DNA from: Brevundimonas sp.
GTDB taxonomy: Bacteria; Pseudomonadota; Alphaproteobacteria; Caulobacterales; Caulobacteraceae
DNA length: 64,000 nt
NCBI RefSeq assembly: GCF_027484365.1
Contig: NZ_JAIXTC010000018.1
Coordinates: 1 to 64,000, forward strand
Direction of reading: 5' to 3'
This document shows, in pieces, positions 53,182 to 62,334 of the stretch. The translations under genes and the position numbers were made by a program. The stretch's first letter is position 1, and each line of letters starts with the position of its first letter. Below the pieces are notes generated by a model that saw only the letters and a program-made list of their open reading frames with translations, searched no databases and was not told the DNA's origin.

Positions 53182-53541
53182 CTAGCGGCCCCGCTGAAGG
53201 ACGTTCGTCACCCGGCGTCCCAGCGGATCGCGCGACACCCAGGTCTCTCCCACATCAGCCTGGATCATCGGCGAGCAGAAGCGCGAGATCATCATGAAGG
53301 CCGGGCGAATGCCGTTCAGGCAGACCCGTTCCCCCTCCACCCTCCAGCGGGCCGCCAGCCGCCTCCCATCGGAGAATTCAGCAGAATAGCTGCCGTCGCG
53401 ATCGAACCAGTGCTTGACCCAGCCGCCGTCCGGATAGCGGGACAGAACCGTGTTTCCGAAGGTTTCGTCGATTTCAGCCGAGGCCGTCATCGGGGCCGCG
53501 ACGGCAGCCGCCAGCGCGACCGCGCCGATCCATTTTCTCAT
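53182..53541 (-). CDS. Small secreted protein, function unknown
   Basis: A 119-residue exported protein with signal peptide MRKWIGAVALAAAVAAPMTASA. The mature part TVLSRYPDGGWVKHWFDRDGSYSAEFSDGRRLAARWRVEGERVCLNG is beta-strand-like with a pair of Cys (RVCLNG and RFCSPM). It looks like a small lipocalin-like or quality-control domain seen in Caulobacterales; I recognise no named family. It lies upstream of the MATE gene on the same strand but with its own 90-base gap. Confidence 0.65.
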   Translation of the reverse strand: MRKWIGAVALAAAVAAPMTASAEIDETFGNTVLSRYPDGGWVKHWFDRDGSYSAEFSDGRRLAARWRVEGERVCLNGIRPAFMMISRFCSPMIQADVGETWVSRDPLGRRVTNVLQRGR

Positions 53542-53629
53542 GCCCTGACCTCACGCGGCATCCCAATCCCCGAGGTCAATATTAACGTTCGTTCACGGAT
53601 TGCCAAGCGCCGCCGCGGCCCGCGAATAC

Positions 53630-53657
53630 TTGACTCTGGTGAAGGGGCTTCTATATC
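53630..53657 (+). promoter_or_regulatory. Sigma-70-type promoter upstream of the DEAD-box helicase
   Basis: TTGACT (53630-53635) and TATATC (53652-53657) are 16 bases apart. Transcription would start near 53664, leaving about 175 bases of leader before the helicase ATG at 53839. A long leader is common for cold-regulated helicase mRNAs. Confidence 0.6.
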
Positions 53658-53838
53658 CGGCCAACGTTCGGGACAGGACTGGCTTACCGCGCCACCCGCT
53701 CGCCCAAGAGACAGGGTGGTTCCGCGTATTCCCCGCCTCGCCACCGATGGCGCGGCCCTCCTCGATCGATCCGTCTCGCATCGGTCGAACAGTCCCAACC
53801 CGGCGCCCCTGGCGACCGGGCCATAGTCCTAAGGACGC

Positions 53839-55413
53839 ATGACCGAATTCTCCCAGCTGGGCCTCTCGCCCACGACCCTGCAAGCCGTGATCGACACCGG
53901 CTATACGACCGCCACCCCGATCCAGGCCCAGGCCATTCCCGTCGCCCTCGCCGGCCGCGACGTGCTCGGCATCGCCCAGACCGGCACGGGCAAGACCGCC
54001 GCCTTCACCCTCCCCCTCATTGAACGCCTGTCCAAGGGCCGCGCCCGGGCCCGCATGCCTCGTGCCCTGGTCCTGGCCCCGACCCGCGAGCTGGCCGACC
54101 AGGTTGCGATGAGTTTCGAGAAATACGCCAAGGGCACCAAACTCTCCTGGGTTCTACTGATCGGCGGCGTCTCCATGGGCGACCAGGTCGCGGCCCTGAA
54201 CAAGGGCGTCGATGTCCTGATCGCCACGCCCGGCCGTCTGCTCGACCTGTTCGAGCGCGGCAAGATGCTGCTGACGGGCGTGGAGCTGATGGTCGTGGAC
54301 GAGGCGGACCGCATGCTCGACATGGGCTTCATCCCGGATATCGAGCGCATCTTCAAACTGACGCCGCCCAGGCGCCAGACCTTGTTCTTCTCGGCCACCA
54401 TGCCGCCGGAGATCACCCGTCTGACCCAGGCCTTCCTCAAGGATCCGACCCGGATCGAGGCCTCGCGCCCGGCCATGACGGCCGAGACCATCACACAGTA
54501 CCTGGTCCGTATCCCCACCTCCGATCCCAAGGCCAAACGCGCCGCTCTGCGCGCCCTGATGGAGCGGGCCGACGTCCGGAACGGCATCGTCTTCTGTAAC
54601 CGGAAGTCCGAGGTCGATGTCGTCGCCAAGTCGCTGAAACAGCATGGCTTCGACGCCGCGCCGATCCACGGGGACCTCGACCAGTCGCTGCGAATGAAGA
54701 CCCTCGCGGACTTCCGCTCCGGCGCGTTGAAGATTCTGGTGGCGTCCGACGTCGCCGCCCGTGGTCTGGACATCCCGGACGTGAGCCACGTCTTCAACTA
54801 CGACGTCTCGCACCACGCCGACGACTACGTGCACCGCATCGGCCGCACTGGACGCGCCGGCAAGCTGGGACAGGCGTTCATGATCGTGACCCCGGCCGAC
54901 GACAAGTCGCTCGACAAGGTCATGAAGCTGATCAAGATGCAGCCGGAAGAGCTGGTGCTCGACATCGACTGGTCGAACATTTCCGGGTCGGGGGGCGCCG
55001 CCCGCCGCTCGGACAGCAAGCCGGAAGCGCGCAGCGAAGGCCGTCCGGCCCGGGGCCGCAGCCGCAGCGAACGGCCGGCGCCGGAAACCACTGTCGTCGA
55101 GTCGGCGCCGGCACTCGCCCCGGCAGCGCCGTCAGCCGAGAGCGACGCCGCACAGCCCGCCCGTCGCACCCGCAGCCGCCGCTCGAGCAAGCCTGTCGAT
55201 GCCGTTCAGGCCGAAGTCGCTCCGACTCCTGAAGTCACGGCGTCCGTCGTGACGGACGACGTCGCGAAACCCGCCGCCGAACCCCGCCTGCGCCAGGCTG
55301 ATCGCCGTCCCGGCGGCCGGACCGAACGCGACGCGCCGCCGGCGCGCGAAGGCGCCGGCTTCGGGGGAGACATCCCCGCGTTTCTCCGTCGCCCGACGAC
55401 GCGTCGGAGCTGA
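53839..55413 (+). CDS. DEAD-box ATP-dependent RNA helicase (RhlE-like)
   Basis: A 524-residue RNA helicase for ribosome assembly and mRNA decay. Motifs: [14 protein letters not shown] and TPIQAQAIP (Q motif), [11 protein letters not shown] (I), PTRELADQ (Ia), TPGRLLDL (Ib), [13 protein letters not shown] (II), FSATMP (III), [13 protein letters not shown] (IV), [15 protein letters not shown] (V) and [10 protein letters not shown] (VI). Residues about 385-524 form an Arg/Ala/Pro-rich tail with RGRSRSER and [10 protein letters not shown] basic patches that bind RNA. The start follows AAGGA by 5 bases. In this group the helicase tends to be cold induced. Confidence 0.95.
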   Translation: MTEFSQLGLSPTTLQAVIDTGYTTATPIQAQAIPVALAGRDVLGIAQTGTGKTAAFTLPLIERLSKGRARARMPRALVLAPTRELADQVAMSFEKYAKGTKLSWVLLIGGVSMGDQVAALNKGVDVLIATPGRLLDLFERGKMLLTGVELMVVDEADRMLDMGFIPDIERIFKLTPPRRQTLFFSATMPPEITRLTQAFLKDPTRIEASRPAMTAETITQYLVRIPTSDPKAKRAALRALMERADVRNGIVFCNRKSEVDVVAKSLKQHGFDAAPIHGDLDQSLRMKTLADFRSGALKILVASDVAARGLDIPDVSHVFNYDVSHHADDYVHRIGRTGRAGKLGQAFMIVTPADDKSLDKVMKLIKMQPEELVLDIDWSNISGSGGAARRSDSKPEARSEGRPARGRSRSERPAPETTVVESAPALAPAAPSAESDAAQPARRTRSRRSSKPVDAVQAEVAPTPEVTASVVTDDVAKPAAEPRLRQADRRPGGRTERDAPPAREGAGFGGDIPAFLRRPTTRRS

Positions 55414-55527
55414 ATTCGGCGTCCGTTTTTCCGATCTTTAGGCCCCGCTTAACCCGGTGTTACGGAACGCCGACCTAGGCTTCGGCCAGTAGAGCGTCTC
55501 CTGAAAAACGCCGGTCGGGAAAACAGA

Positions 55528-56583
55528 ATGTCCACACAGGTCCAGACCACGCTTCGGGGGCCGGAAGCCTTCGGCCTCGCCCGCAAGGCGGTCGAGGAAA
55601 TGGAGCGTGCCGGCGTGTGGCCGACACCGCTCAATTTCGAACTCTGGATCCACTATCTGGGCGACCCCGACGGCGCGCTGGGCCAGGAGATGACGCGACT
55701 TCTGGCCGTCGGCGATGCCTTCACCGAAGGCACGGCCGAGATGCTGGCCGCTGAGTACCTTCCTCGCGGGCGGCTTTCAGAGGAAATCCGGGACGCCGGC
55801 GCCGTCCTGAACCGTGAACTGTCGACCGTCTCCGACGCCATCGCCAAGGCGCAGCGCTCCCAGGCCGCCTATGGCGAGACCCTGGCCGGCGCCTCCGCCG
55901 ATCTGGAAGGGGCGTCGGAACCGGGCACCCTGCTCGGCGTCGTCTCCACCCTGACCAAGGCCACGACCCAGGTCCAGGCCGAGAACGCCACCCTCGAAAA
56001 GCGCCTGGAAAACTCCACGAAGGAGGTGGCTCGCCTGCGTGAGCACCTCGAGCAGGTCCGCCGCGACGCGATGACGGACGCGCTGACGAACCTTGCGAAC
56101 CGGAAGGCCTTCGACGAGGAACTGCTCCGCGCCTGTGACGAGGCCGAACGGAAGCGCCAGACGCTGAGTCTGGCGGTGATCGACATCGACCATTTCAAGC
56201 GCTTCAACGACACCTGGGGTCACCAGACAGGCGATCAGGTCCTGCGATACGTCGCCAGCGTGATCGGACGCCTTTCAAAGGCGCCCCGTGTTGCCGCCCG
56301 CTACGGCGGCGAGGAGTTCGCCATCATCTTCCCGTCCGAGAGCGCCCCGGTCGTCGAGGCCGCGCTCAACACCATCCGCGAAGAAATCGGCACCCGCGCC
56401 CTGCGCCGCCGCTCGACCAACGACGAACTCGGTGCCGTGACCATTTCCGCCGGCCTCGCCCAGCGCCGCCCCGGAGAGAGTGGATCGTCCTTGCTGGACC
56501 GCGCCGACGAGGCCCTCTACGCCTCGAAGCGCACCGGCCGGAACAAGGTCACCAACGGCGAACGCCTCGAAGAAGCGGCCTGA
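55528..56583 (+). CDS. Diguanylate cyclase (GGDEF domain)
   Basis: A 351-residue cytosolic c-di-GMP synthase. The N-terminal ~150 residues are helical without a known sensor domain. A coiled coil is likely at about 145-180 (QAENATLEKRLENSTKEVARLREHLEQVRRD). The GGDEF domain follows with DALTNLANRKAFDE, VIDIDHFKRFNDTWGHQTGD and the active-site GGEEF at 260-264. The RxxD inhibitory site expected five residues before it is not seen (RVAA), so product inhibition may be weak. It resembles the coiled-coil cyclases of Caulobacter that control motility and surface attachment, an inference. Confidence 0.92.
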   Translation: MSTQVQTTLRGPEAFGLARKAVEEMERAGVWPTPLNFELWIHYLGDPDGALGQEMTRLLAVGDAFTEGTAEMLAAEYLPRGRLSEEIRDAGAVLNRELSTVSDAIAKAQRSQAAYGETLAGASADLEGASEPGTLLGVVSTLTKATTQVQAENATLEKRLENSTKEVARLREHLEQVRRDAMTDALTNLANRKAFDEELLRACDEAERKRQTLSLAVIDIDHFKRFNDTWGHQTGDQVLRYVASVIGRLSKAPRVAARYGGEEFAIIFPSESAPVVEAALNTIREEIGTRALRRRSTNDELGAVTISAGLAQRRPGESGSSLLDRADEALYASKRTGRNKVTNGERLEEAA

Positions 56584-56647
56584 TCAAACCGGTCAAGGCA
56601 GGTCGCCAATCTGGTGGCACGACAACCCACTCTGCTAGGCTGACCAG

Positions 56648-57433
56648 ATGCGAAGTTTTGCGTTCAATGTCGCCTACTGGTTTCTGTCGATCACCTATGG
56701 GCTGACAGCCGCCTTTGCCGCGCTCGCGCCTGGCCGTAACGCGACCGCCTGGGTCATCCGCCGCTATGTGAAGCGCATGGTTCAGGCCATGCGGATCCTG
56801 GCCGGTATCCGGATCGAGGTGCACGGACGGGAGCGCCTGCCGACCGGCGCCTTCATCATCGCTTCCAAACACCAGAGCTGGGGCGACGGTTTCGCCACCT
56901 ATGACCAGTTCGACGACCTTGCCTTCGTCACGGGCGACCACCTGGAAAAATTCCCGCTGCTGGGCACGGTGTTGCGCAAGCTCGGGGCCATCGTCGTCAA
57001 CAACTGCGGCGGCCGAGAAGCGCGCGATTCGCTCAAGCAGAGCGGGGCCACCGCACACGCCGAGGGCCGGAAGATCCTGATCTACCCCGAGGGCAATCTG
57101 GCCAGGGTCGGCGAGAAGTTCCGCTACCGCTCGGGGGTCTGGCACATGTATCGCGACTTCGACATGCCGGTCGTGCCCCTGGCCTCCAACCTCGGCCTGT
57201 TCTGGCCGCAGGAAGCCTATGAGAAGCATCCAGGGACGGCGACGCTCGAGTTCCTTGATCCGATCCCGACCGGGCTGGACAAGGAGGCGTTCCTTGAGCG
57301 CCTCGAAGCCGTAGTCGAGGACCGCACCGCCGAACTGATCGCCGAGGCGCGCGGCGGTCCGGTCATCCCGAACGTCCGGGTCCCGACGCCGGATGAGGTC
57401 GCTCGCGCGGCCAGGGCAGCCGCTACGGTTTGA
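56648..57433 (+). CDS. 1-acyl-sn-glycerol-3-phosphate acyltransferase (PlsC family)
   Basis: A 261-residue membrane-bound acyltransferase that makes phosphatidic acid. It has an N-terminal hydrophobic anchor (about 8-28). The HX4D motif is His75-QSWG-Asp80; the second motif is EKFPLLGTVLRKLGAIVVNN and the third ILIYPEGNLARVG. A cytosolic active site is likely. The C-terminus overlaps the end of the convergent TfoX gene by 11 bases. Confidence 0.92.
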   Translation: MRSFAFNVAYWFLSITYGLTAAFAALAPGRNATAWVIRRYVKRMVQAMRILAGIRIEVHGRERLPTGAFIIASKHQSWGDGFATYDQFDDLAFVTGDHLEKFPLLGTVLRKLGAIVVNNCGGREARDSLKQSGATAHAEGRKILIYPEGNLARVGEKFRYRSGVWHMYRDFDMPVVPLASNLGLFWPQEAYEKHPGTATLEFLDPIPTGLDKEAFLERLEAVVEDRTAELIAEARGGPVIPNVRVPTPDEVARAARAAATV

Positions 57434-57791
57434 CCTTCGGTTTGCGCGGCTTCTTCGCCGCCGCCTTTCGCAGCGCCGCATCGATCGACTGGCGCGCCCA
57501 GCCGACGGCCTCCTCCGGATCGTCGAGGGCAGTCTCCGGCAAGGACCAGTAGGCCATGGTCATGGTCTCCCCGTCCTTGGTCGGAAAGGTGAACTGGCGC
57601 GATCCGGCGGCCTGCAACAGCGGAGCGTTGAGCTCGTCGACCTTCAGCCAGACTGTCCCGTCGTCGAGCAGGGCGAAGATCAGGCCGTGGGCATAGGCAG
57701 CCCCCGCGCCGAACATCCGCTTGATCTCGATCGGCCCGAGAGCCGCGAAATGCTCCCGCACCCATTCGCCGAAGTCGGGATCGTAGGCCAT
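57423..57791 (-). CDS. TfoX/Sxy N-terminal domain protein
   Basis: A 122-residue protein with the TfoX_N fold: VREHFAALGPIEIKRMFGAGAAYAHGLIFALLDDGTVWLKVDELNAPLLQAAGSRQFTFPTKDGETMTMAYWSLPE, then a Lys/Arg-rich tail (KKPRKPKVKP). Full TfoX also has a C-terminal domain that drives competence, missing here, so this short form has an unknown role. It lies 5 bases before the metQ stop on the same strand side, probably at the end of the suf-met transcript. Confidence 0.88.
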   Translation of the reverse strand: MAYDPDFGEWVREHFAALGPIEIKRMFGAGAAYAHGLIFALLDDGTVWLKVDELNAPLLQAAGSRQFTFPTKDGETMTMAYWSLPETALDDPEEAVGWARQSIDAALRKAAAKKPRKPKVKP

Positions 57792-57795
57792 CCGG

Positions 57796-58599
57796 TCAGG
57801 CCGCCGGGACGACGGCGCCGTCGTACTTCTGCGCGATGAAGTCCTTCACCGCCTGGCTCCGCAGGGCGCGCGCCAGGGCCTGGATGCGGGGATCGTTCTG
57901 ATTGTCCGGGCGGGCGACCAGATAGTTCACATAGGGGCTGTCGCCGCCCTCCAGCGCCAGGGCGTCGGTCTTCGGCTTCAGTCCGGCGTCAAGCGCATAA
58001 TTGGTGTTGATCACGGCCAGATCGACCTGGTCCAGAACGCGCGGCAGGGTCGCCGCCTCGATCTCGCGGAAAGTCAGGTTCTTCGGGTTGCCGACGATAT
58101 CCCGCACAGTCTGCAGGGGATTGGCCGGATCGCGCAAGGTGATCAGGCCCGCCGACTGCAGCAGCAGGAGCGAGCGTCCGGTGTTGGAGGCGTCGTTCGG
58201 CAGGGCGACATCGGCGCCGTTCGGAATAGCGGCCAGGGTCTCATGCTTGCGAGAATAGGCGCCCAGAGGCTCGACGTGGACGCCGGCGACGGTGATCAGA
58301 TCGGACCCGCGCGCGGTATTGAACTCGTCGAGATAGGGTTTGGTCTGAAAATAGTTGGCGTCGATGCGGCGCTCGGCCAGCTGGGTGTTCGGCTGAACAT
58401 AGTCATTGAAGACCTTGATCTCGATCGGGAACCCTTCGGCCGCCAGCGTCGGCTTGAGGAACTCCAGGATCTCGGCGTGCGGCACGGCCGTCGCGCCCAC
58501 GATCAGCGGCGCCGATCCGTCGGCGACCTTCTCGGCGCCCTGTCCGCAGGCGGCCAGGGCCAGGGTCGCGGCGGCGAGGATCAGGGTGCGTCGAAGCAT
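57796..58599 (-). CDS. metQ: Methionine ABC transporter substrate-binding lipoprotein MetQ
   Basis: Captures D- and L-methionine in the periplasm for MetNI. The 267-residue protein has leader MLRRTLILAAATLALAAC, lipobox Cys18. The NlpA/MetQ domain shows IVGATAVPHAEILEFLKPTLAAEG, VFNDYVQPNTQLAERRIDANYFQTKPYLDEFN and ADVALPNDASNTGRSLLLLQSAGLI. The gene order metN-I-Q on the minus strand is standard, with metQ last of the three. Confidence 0.93.
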   Translation of the reverse strand: MLRRTLILAAATLALAACGQGAEKVADGSAPLIVGATAVPHAEILEFLKPTLAAEGFPIEIKVFNDYVQPNTQLAERRIDANYFQTKPYLDEFNTARGSDLITVAGVHVEPLGAYSRKHETLAAIPNGADVALPNDASNTGRSLLLLQSAGLITLRDPANPLQTVRDIVGNPKNLTFREIEAATLPRVLDQVDLAVINTNYALDAGLKPKTDALALEGGDSPYVNYLVARPDNQNDPRIQALARALRSQAVKDFIAQKYDGAVVPAA

Positions 58600-58623
58600 G
58601 GAGGTCTCTCAGTCAGTCCGAAG

Positions 58624-59289
58624 TCAGCGGTGCGAGACCCTAGCGACCAGACGGTCGCCGATCATCTGCAGAATTTGTACCAGCACCAGCAGCAGAACTA
58701 CGGTCACCACCATGACGTCGGTCTGGAAGCGCTGATAGCCAAAGCGGATGGCGAGGTCGCCCAGCCCGCCCGCCCCGACCACGCCGGCCATGGCCGTATA
58801 GCTGACGAGCGCGATCGCCGTGACCGTGGCTCCGGCGATGATGCCGGGCATGGCCTCGGGCAGGAGGGCGCGGGTGACGATCTGGAAGGTCGATCCGCCC
58901 ATGGCCTGGGTCGCCTCGACCACGCCCTTGTCGACCTCGCGCAGGGCCGTCTCGACCAGGCGCGCATAGAAGGGGGCGGCGCCGACGACCAGGGGCGGGA
59001 TGGCGCCCGCGACGCCCAGCGACGTCCCGACCAGCAGCACCGTGACCGGCAGCATGACGATCAGCAGGATGATGAAGGGCACGGATCGCAGGATGTTGAC
59101 CACGAGCGACAGCAGGCCGTTCAGCACCGGATTGGCCGCCAGCCGGCCCTTGCCCGACAGATAGAGCAGCACGCCCAGCGGCACGCCGAACACCACGGTC
59201 AGGACCATGGCCCCGCCCAGCATCAGCAGGGTGTCGCGCGTCGCCCGCAGGATCTCGGGCCAGTCGATGTTGACGAAGAAGTCCATCAC
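58624..59289 (-). CDS. metI: Methionine ABC transporter permease MetI
   Basis: A 221-residue permease with five transmembrane helices and the EAA loop ALLPEAMPGIIAGATVTAIALVSYTAMAGVVGAGGLGDLA. The start MMDFFVNIDWPEILRATRDTLLMLGGAM is coupled to metN by a 4-base ATGA overlap. It forms a homodimer pore, driven by MetN and fed by MetQ. Confidence 0.93.
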   Translation of the reverse strand: MMDFFVNIDWPEILRATRDTLLMLGGAMVLTVVFGVPLGVLLYLSGKGRLAANPVLNGLLSLVVNILRSVPFIILLIVMLPVTVLLVGTSLGVAGAIPPLVVGAAPFYARLVETALREVDKGVVEATQAMGGSTFQIVTRALLPEAMPGIIAGATVTAIALVSYTAMAGVVGAGGLGDLAIRFGYQRFQTDVMVVTVVLLLVLVQILQMIGDRLVARVSHR

Positions 59290-60281
59290 AGCCCCTCCAC
59301 CACGACGCCGCGCGCCGTCAGCTGCGCCACCGCCGCCTCGGCGTCTCCGCCGGTGAAGGCCACGACCATCTGGCCATAGGGCTCGCCCCGGATACGGCTG
59401 ATCCGCCCGGACAGGATCGAATAGTCGACGCCGGTCGTCCGGGCGACGCGGCTGAGTTCGGGCTCATAGGTCGATCCGCCGCGGAAGGTCAGTTTCGCCA
59501 ACCGCCCGCCCGCCGGCACGACCGAGGCGTCATGGGTCTCGCCGCCCTCGCCCTCGGCCAGCATGGCGCGGGTCACCGGCGATTGCGGGTGCAGGAAGAC
59601 GTCGGCCGTCGCCCCCTCCTCCACCAGCCGCCCGTCCTTGAGCACCGCCACCCGGTCGCAGACCCGGCGGACCACCTCCATCTGGTGGGTGATCAGGACG
59701 ATGGTCAGGCCGAGGTCGCGGTTCAGGCCGTCGAGCAGGCCGAGAATTTCGTCGGTCGTCTCGGGGTCAAGGGCGCTGGTCGCCTCGTCGCACAGGAGGA
59801 CATCGGGGCCGCAGGCCAGGGCCCGGGCGATGCCGACCCTCTGCTTCTGACCGCCCGACAGCTGGGCCGGATGCTTCTTGGCATGCTCGCCGAGACCCAG
59901 CTGGTCCAGCAGGTCCGCGGTCCGCCGCTCGATCTCCGCCGCCGGGCGGCCCTCGAGCCGAAGGGGAAAGGCGACATTCTCGGCGATGGTCTTCGCGTTC
60001 AGCAGGTTGAAATGCTGGAAGATCATGCCGATCCGGCGGCGCGCGGCGCGCAGCTCGGCCGGCGTCATCGCCGTGATCTCCCGGTCGCCGACGAAGACCT
60101 TGCCGGCGTCCGGCGTCTCCAGCCGGTTGATGGTGCGGATCAGGGTCGACTTGCCCGCGCCCGAGCGGCCGACGACCCCGAACACCTGCCCCCTGGCCAC
60201 AGACAGGTCGACAGCGTCCAGCGCCACGCGCTCGCCCGCCGCGCTGCGATAGCGCTTGGTCACCCCTTCCAGCCGGATCAT
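59286..60281 (-). CDS. metN: Methionine ABC transporter ATPase MetN
   Basis: A 331-residue ABC ATPase with Walker A GRSGAGKST at 38-46, the Q loop FQHFNLLNAKTIAENVAFP, signature LSGGQKQRVGIARALA, Walker B VLLCDEATSALDPET and the switch His in ITHQMEVV. The C-terminal ~85 residues (RLAKLTFRGGSTYEPELSRVARTTGVDYSILSG) form the NIL domain that binds methionine and inhibits transport. It starts one base after the sufA stop (TGACATG), so it is translationally linked to the suf genes. No SAM riboswitch precedes it. Confidence 0.94.
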   Translation of the reverse strand: MIRLEGVTKRYRSAAGERVALDAVDLSVARGQVFGVVGRSGAGKSTLIRTINRLETPDAGKVFVGDREITAMTPAELRAARRRIGMIFQHFNLLNAKTIAENVAFPLRLEGRPAAEIERRTADLLDQLGLGEHAKKHPAQLSGGQKQRVGIARALACGPDVLLCDEATSALDPETTDEILGLLDGLNRDLGLTIVLITHQMEVVRRVCDRVAVLKDGRLVEEGATADVFLHPQSPVTRAMLAEGEGGETHDASVVPAGGRLAKLTFRGGSTYEPELSRVARTTGVDYSILSGRISRIRGEPYGQMVVAFTGGDAEAAVAQLTARGVVVEGL

Positions 60282-60282
60282 G

Positions 60283-60681
60283 TCAGTCGGCCTCGAGGGC
60301 TTTCGCCGGGATGATGGTGACGCTCTCGCCGCAGCCGCAGGCGTCTGTCTGGTTCGGGTTCCGGAACACGAATTTGGACGCCAGCTTCGTCGTCTCGTAG
60401 TCGATCTCCGACCCGATCAGGAACAGGATCGCCTTGGGCTCGATCAGGATGGTGACACCCTTGTCCTCGACGACCTCGTCCAGCGCACCGACCTCCTCCG
60501 CATAGGCGAAGGTGTATTCCTGCCCGGCGCAACCGCCGTTCTTCACCCCGACGCGCAGGCCGACGTAGGTCTTCCCGGCATTAGCCATGATCTCGCGCAC
60601 GCGCTCAGCGGCAGCGTCGGTCAGGGTCACGACCTTGGGGCGTGGACGGCGGGGGCGTGCGGCGGTCTGAAGGTCTGTCAT
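60283..60681 (-). CDS. sufA: Fe-S carrier SufA (HesB/IscA family)
   Basis: A 132-residue A-type carrier that accepts an Fe-S cluster from the SUF scaffold and hands it to apoproteins. The three invariant cysteines are present: Cys51 (NGGCAGQ) and Cys115 and Cys117 (DACGCGES). The domain runs from VVTLTDAAAERVREIM to SVTIIPAKAL, with a basic N-terminal extension of about 15 residues. It lies between sufT and metN. Confidence 0.93.
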   Translation of the reverse strand: MTDLQTAARPRRPRPKVVTLTDAAAERVREIMANAGKTYVGLRVGVKNGGCAGQEYTFAYAEEVGALDEVVEDKGVTILIEPKAILFLIGSEIDYETTKLASKFVFRNPNQTDACGCGESVTIIPAKALEAD

Positions 60682-60688
60682 CGCGTCC

Positions 60689-61084
60689 TCAGAACATGTT
60701 CAGGGCGAGTTTCGCCTCGTCGCTCATCTTGGAGGCGTCCCACGGCGGGTCGAACACCAGGTTGGCGCGCGCCGACCGGATGCCCTCGACCTTCATCACC
60801 GCGTCCTCGATCCAGCCCGGCATTTCGCCGGCCACCGGGCAACCGGGCGCCGTCAGGGTCATGTCGATCAGGACGTCCTTATCGTCGGACAGGTCCACCT
60901 TGTAGATCAGGCCCAGCTCATAGATGTCGACCGGGATTTCCGGGTCGTAGACGGTCTTCAGCGCCGCGATCAGTTCGTCGGTCAGCCGGTCCAGTTCGGC
61001 CTGCGGCAGGGCGGCCGTCTGCGGCTCCGCCCAGGTCTCGGCGAAGGTCTCGCTGCTGCTGATCTTTCCGTCCATCTCGCTCAC
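60689..61084 (-). CDS. sufT: SUF system assembly factor SufT (MIP18/DUF59)
   Basis: A 131-residue DUF59 protein. The N-terminal ~30 residues are acidic and variable. The domain carries LIAALKTVYDPEIPVDIYELGLIYKVDLSDDKDVLIDMTLTAPGCPVAGEMPGWIEDAV, with the conserved DPEIPV and the reactive Cys in TAPGCPVA, and ends FDPPWDASKMSDEAKLALNMF. SufT helps mature Fe-S proteins alongside SufBCD. It overlaps sufS by 4 bases. Confidence 0.93.
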   Translation of the reverse strand: MSEMDGKISSSETFAETWAEPQTAALPQAELDRLTDELIAALKTVYDPEIPVDIYELGLIYKVDLSDDKDVLIDMTLTAPGCPVAGEMPGWIEDAVMKVEGIRSARANLVFDPPWDASKMSDEAKLALNMF

Positions 61085-62334
61085 ACAAAGAACTCCCGCG
61101 CCTTGATCAGCGCGTCCACGAAGGCATCTGCATCCTCTGTGGTGTTATATAGGGCGAAGCTGGCCCGCGCGCTCGACGTGATCCCAAATCGCCGGGACAG
61201 GGGCTCGGCGCAATGCAGTCCGGCGCGCACGGCGACGCCGTACCGGTCCAGGATCTGGGCCACATCGTGGGCGTGGGCGCCCTCGACCGTGAAGGTCAGG
61301 ATCGCCCCCTTGCCCGGCGCTTCGCCGACGATCCGCAGCCAGTTCAGGCCGGACAGCCGCGCGACGACATGGTCGTACAGGGCGGTCTCGTGCGCCGCGA
61401 TCGCTGTGCGGTCGCAGGCCATGAACCACTCCAGCGCAGCCCCCAGTCCGATGACCTCAAGGATCGGCGGCGTTCCCGCCTCGAACCGGTGGGGAATGCC
61501 GGAATAGGTGACGGCCTCCTCGCTGACCGTTGCGATCATTTCGCCCCCGCCCTGGTACGGCGGCAAGGCCTCGAGCGCGGCGCGCTTGCCGTAGAGCCCG
61601 CCGATGCCGGTCGGGCCGTAAAGCTTGTGGCCGGTGAAGACGTAGAAGTCGCAGTCCAGGGCCTGGACGTCAGGGCTGCAGTGGACCGCCCCTTGGCAGC
61701 CGTCGACCAGGACCAGAGCCCCCGCCGCATGGGCCAGATCGGCCACCGCCTTCATATCGTTCACCGTGCCCAGCACGTTCGACATATGGGTGACGGCGAC
61801 CAGCTTCGTGCGTGGTCCGATCAGTGCGGCCAGTCCAGCCATGTCCAGCGACCCGTCGTCCAGCACCGGCGCCCATTTCAGCACGACGCCCAGCCGGTCG
61901 CGCAGCATCGACCACGGCACGATGTTGGCGTGGTGCTCCATCTGGGTCGTGACGATCTCGTCGCCGGGCTTCAGGCTCTGGGCCAGCCCCGCCGCGACCA
62001 GATTGAAGGCCTCGGTCCCACCCTTGGTCCAGATGATCTGGTCGGGGCTCTCGGCGTTCAGGAAGCGGGCGACCGTCTCCCGCGCGGCCTCGAAGGCCTC
62101 GGTTGTCTCATTGGCCAGGGTGTGCAGGCCGCGGTGGACGTTCGAATAAGAGCCCTCCATCGCTGCCGTCAGGGCGTCGATGACCGCGCGCGGCTTCTGC
62201 GCCGAGGCGGCCGAGTCGAGATAGACCAGCGGCTTGCCGTTGACCGTCCGCGACAGGATCGGGAACTGCGCCCGGGCGGCGTAGGGGTCGAAGCGGATTA
62301 CAGACTGGACGTTCAGAGCTTGGCCGTCAGCCAT
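61081..62334 (-). CDS. sufS: Cysteine desulfurase SufS
   Basis: Takes sulfur from cysteine for Fe-S cluster assembly. A 417-residue class II PLP enzyme with YLDSAASAQKPRAVIDAL, SNVHRGLHTLANETTEAFE, EHHANIVPW and the PLP Lys237 in FTGHKLYGPTGIGGLYGK. The catalytic Cys375 is in AVRAGLHCAEPL. SufS normally needs a SufE or SufU partner, which is not in the window. It overlaps sufD by 22 bases. Confidence 0.95.
   Translation of the reverse strand: MADGQALNVQSVIRFDPYAARAQFPILSRTVNGKPLVYLDSAASAQKPRAVIDALTAAMEGSYSNVHRGLHTLANETTEAFEAARETVARFLNAESPDQIIWTKGGTEAFNLVAAGLAQSLKPGDEIVTTQMEHHANIVPWSMLRDRLGVVLKWAPVLDDGSLDMAGLAALIGPRTKLVAVTHMSNVLGTVNDMKAVADLAHAAGALVLVDGCQGAVHCSPDVQALDCDFYVFTGHKLYGPTGIGGLYGKRAALEALPPYQGGGEMIATVSEEAVTYSGIPHRFEAGTPPILEVIGLGAALEWFMACDRTAIAAHETALYDHVVARLSGLNWLRIVGEAPGKGAILTFTVEGAHAHDVAQILDRYGVAVRAGLHCAEPLSRRFGITSSARASFALYNTTEDADAFVDALIKAREFFV

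Noticed and set aside
60255..60290. SAM riboswitch upstream of metN
   Set aside because: Only one base separates the sufA stop from the metN start, and nothing resembling an aptamer precedes it.
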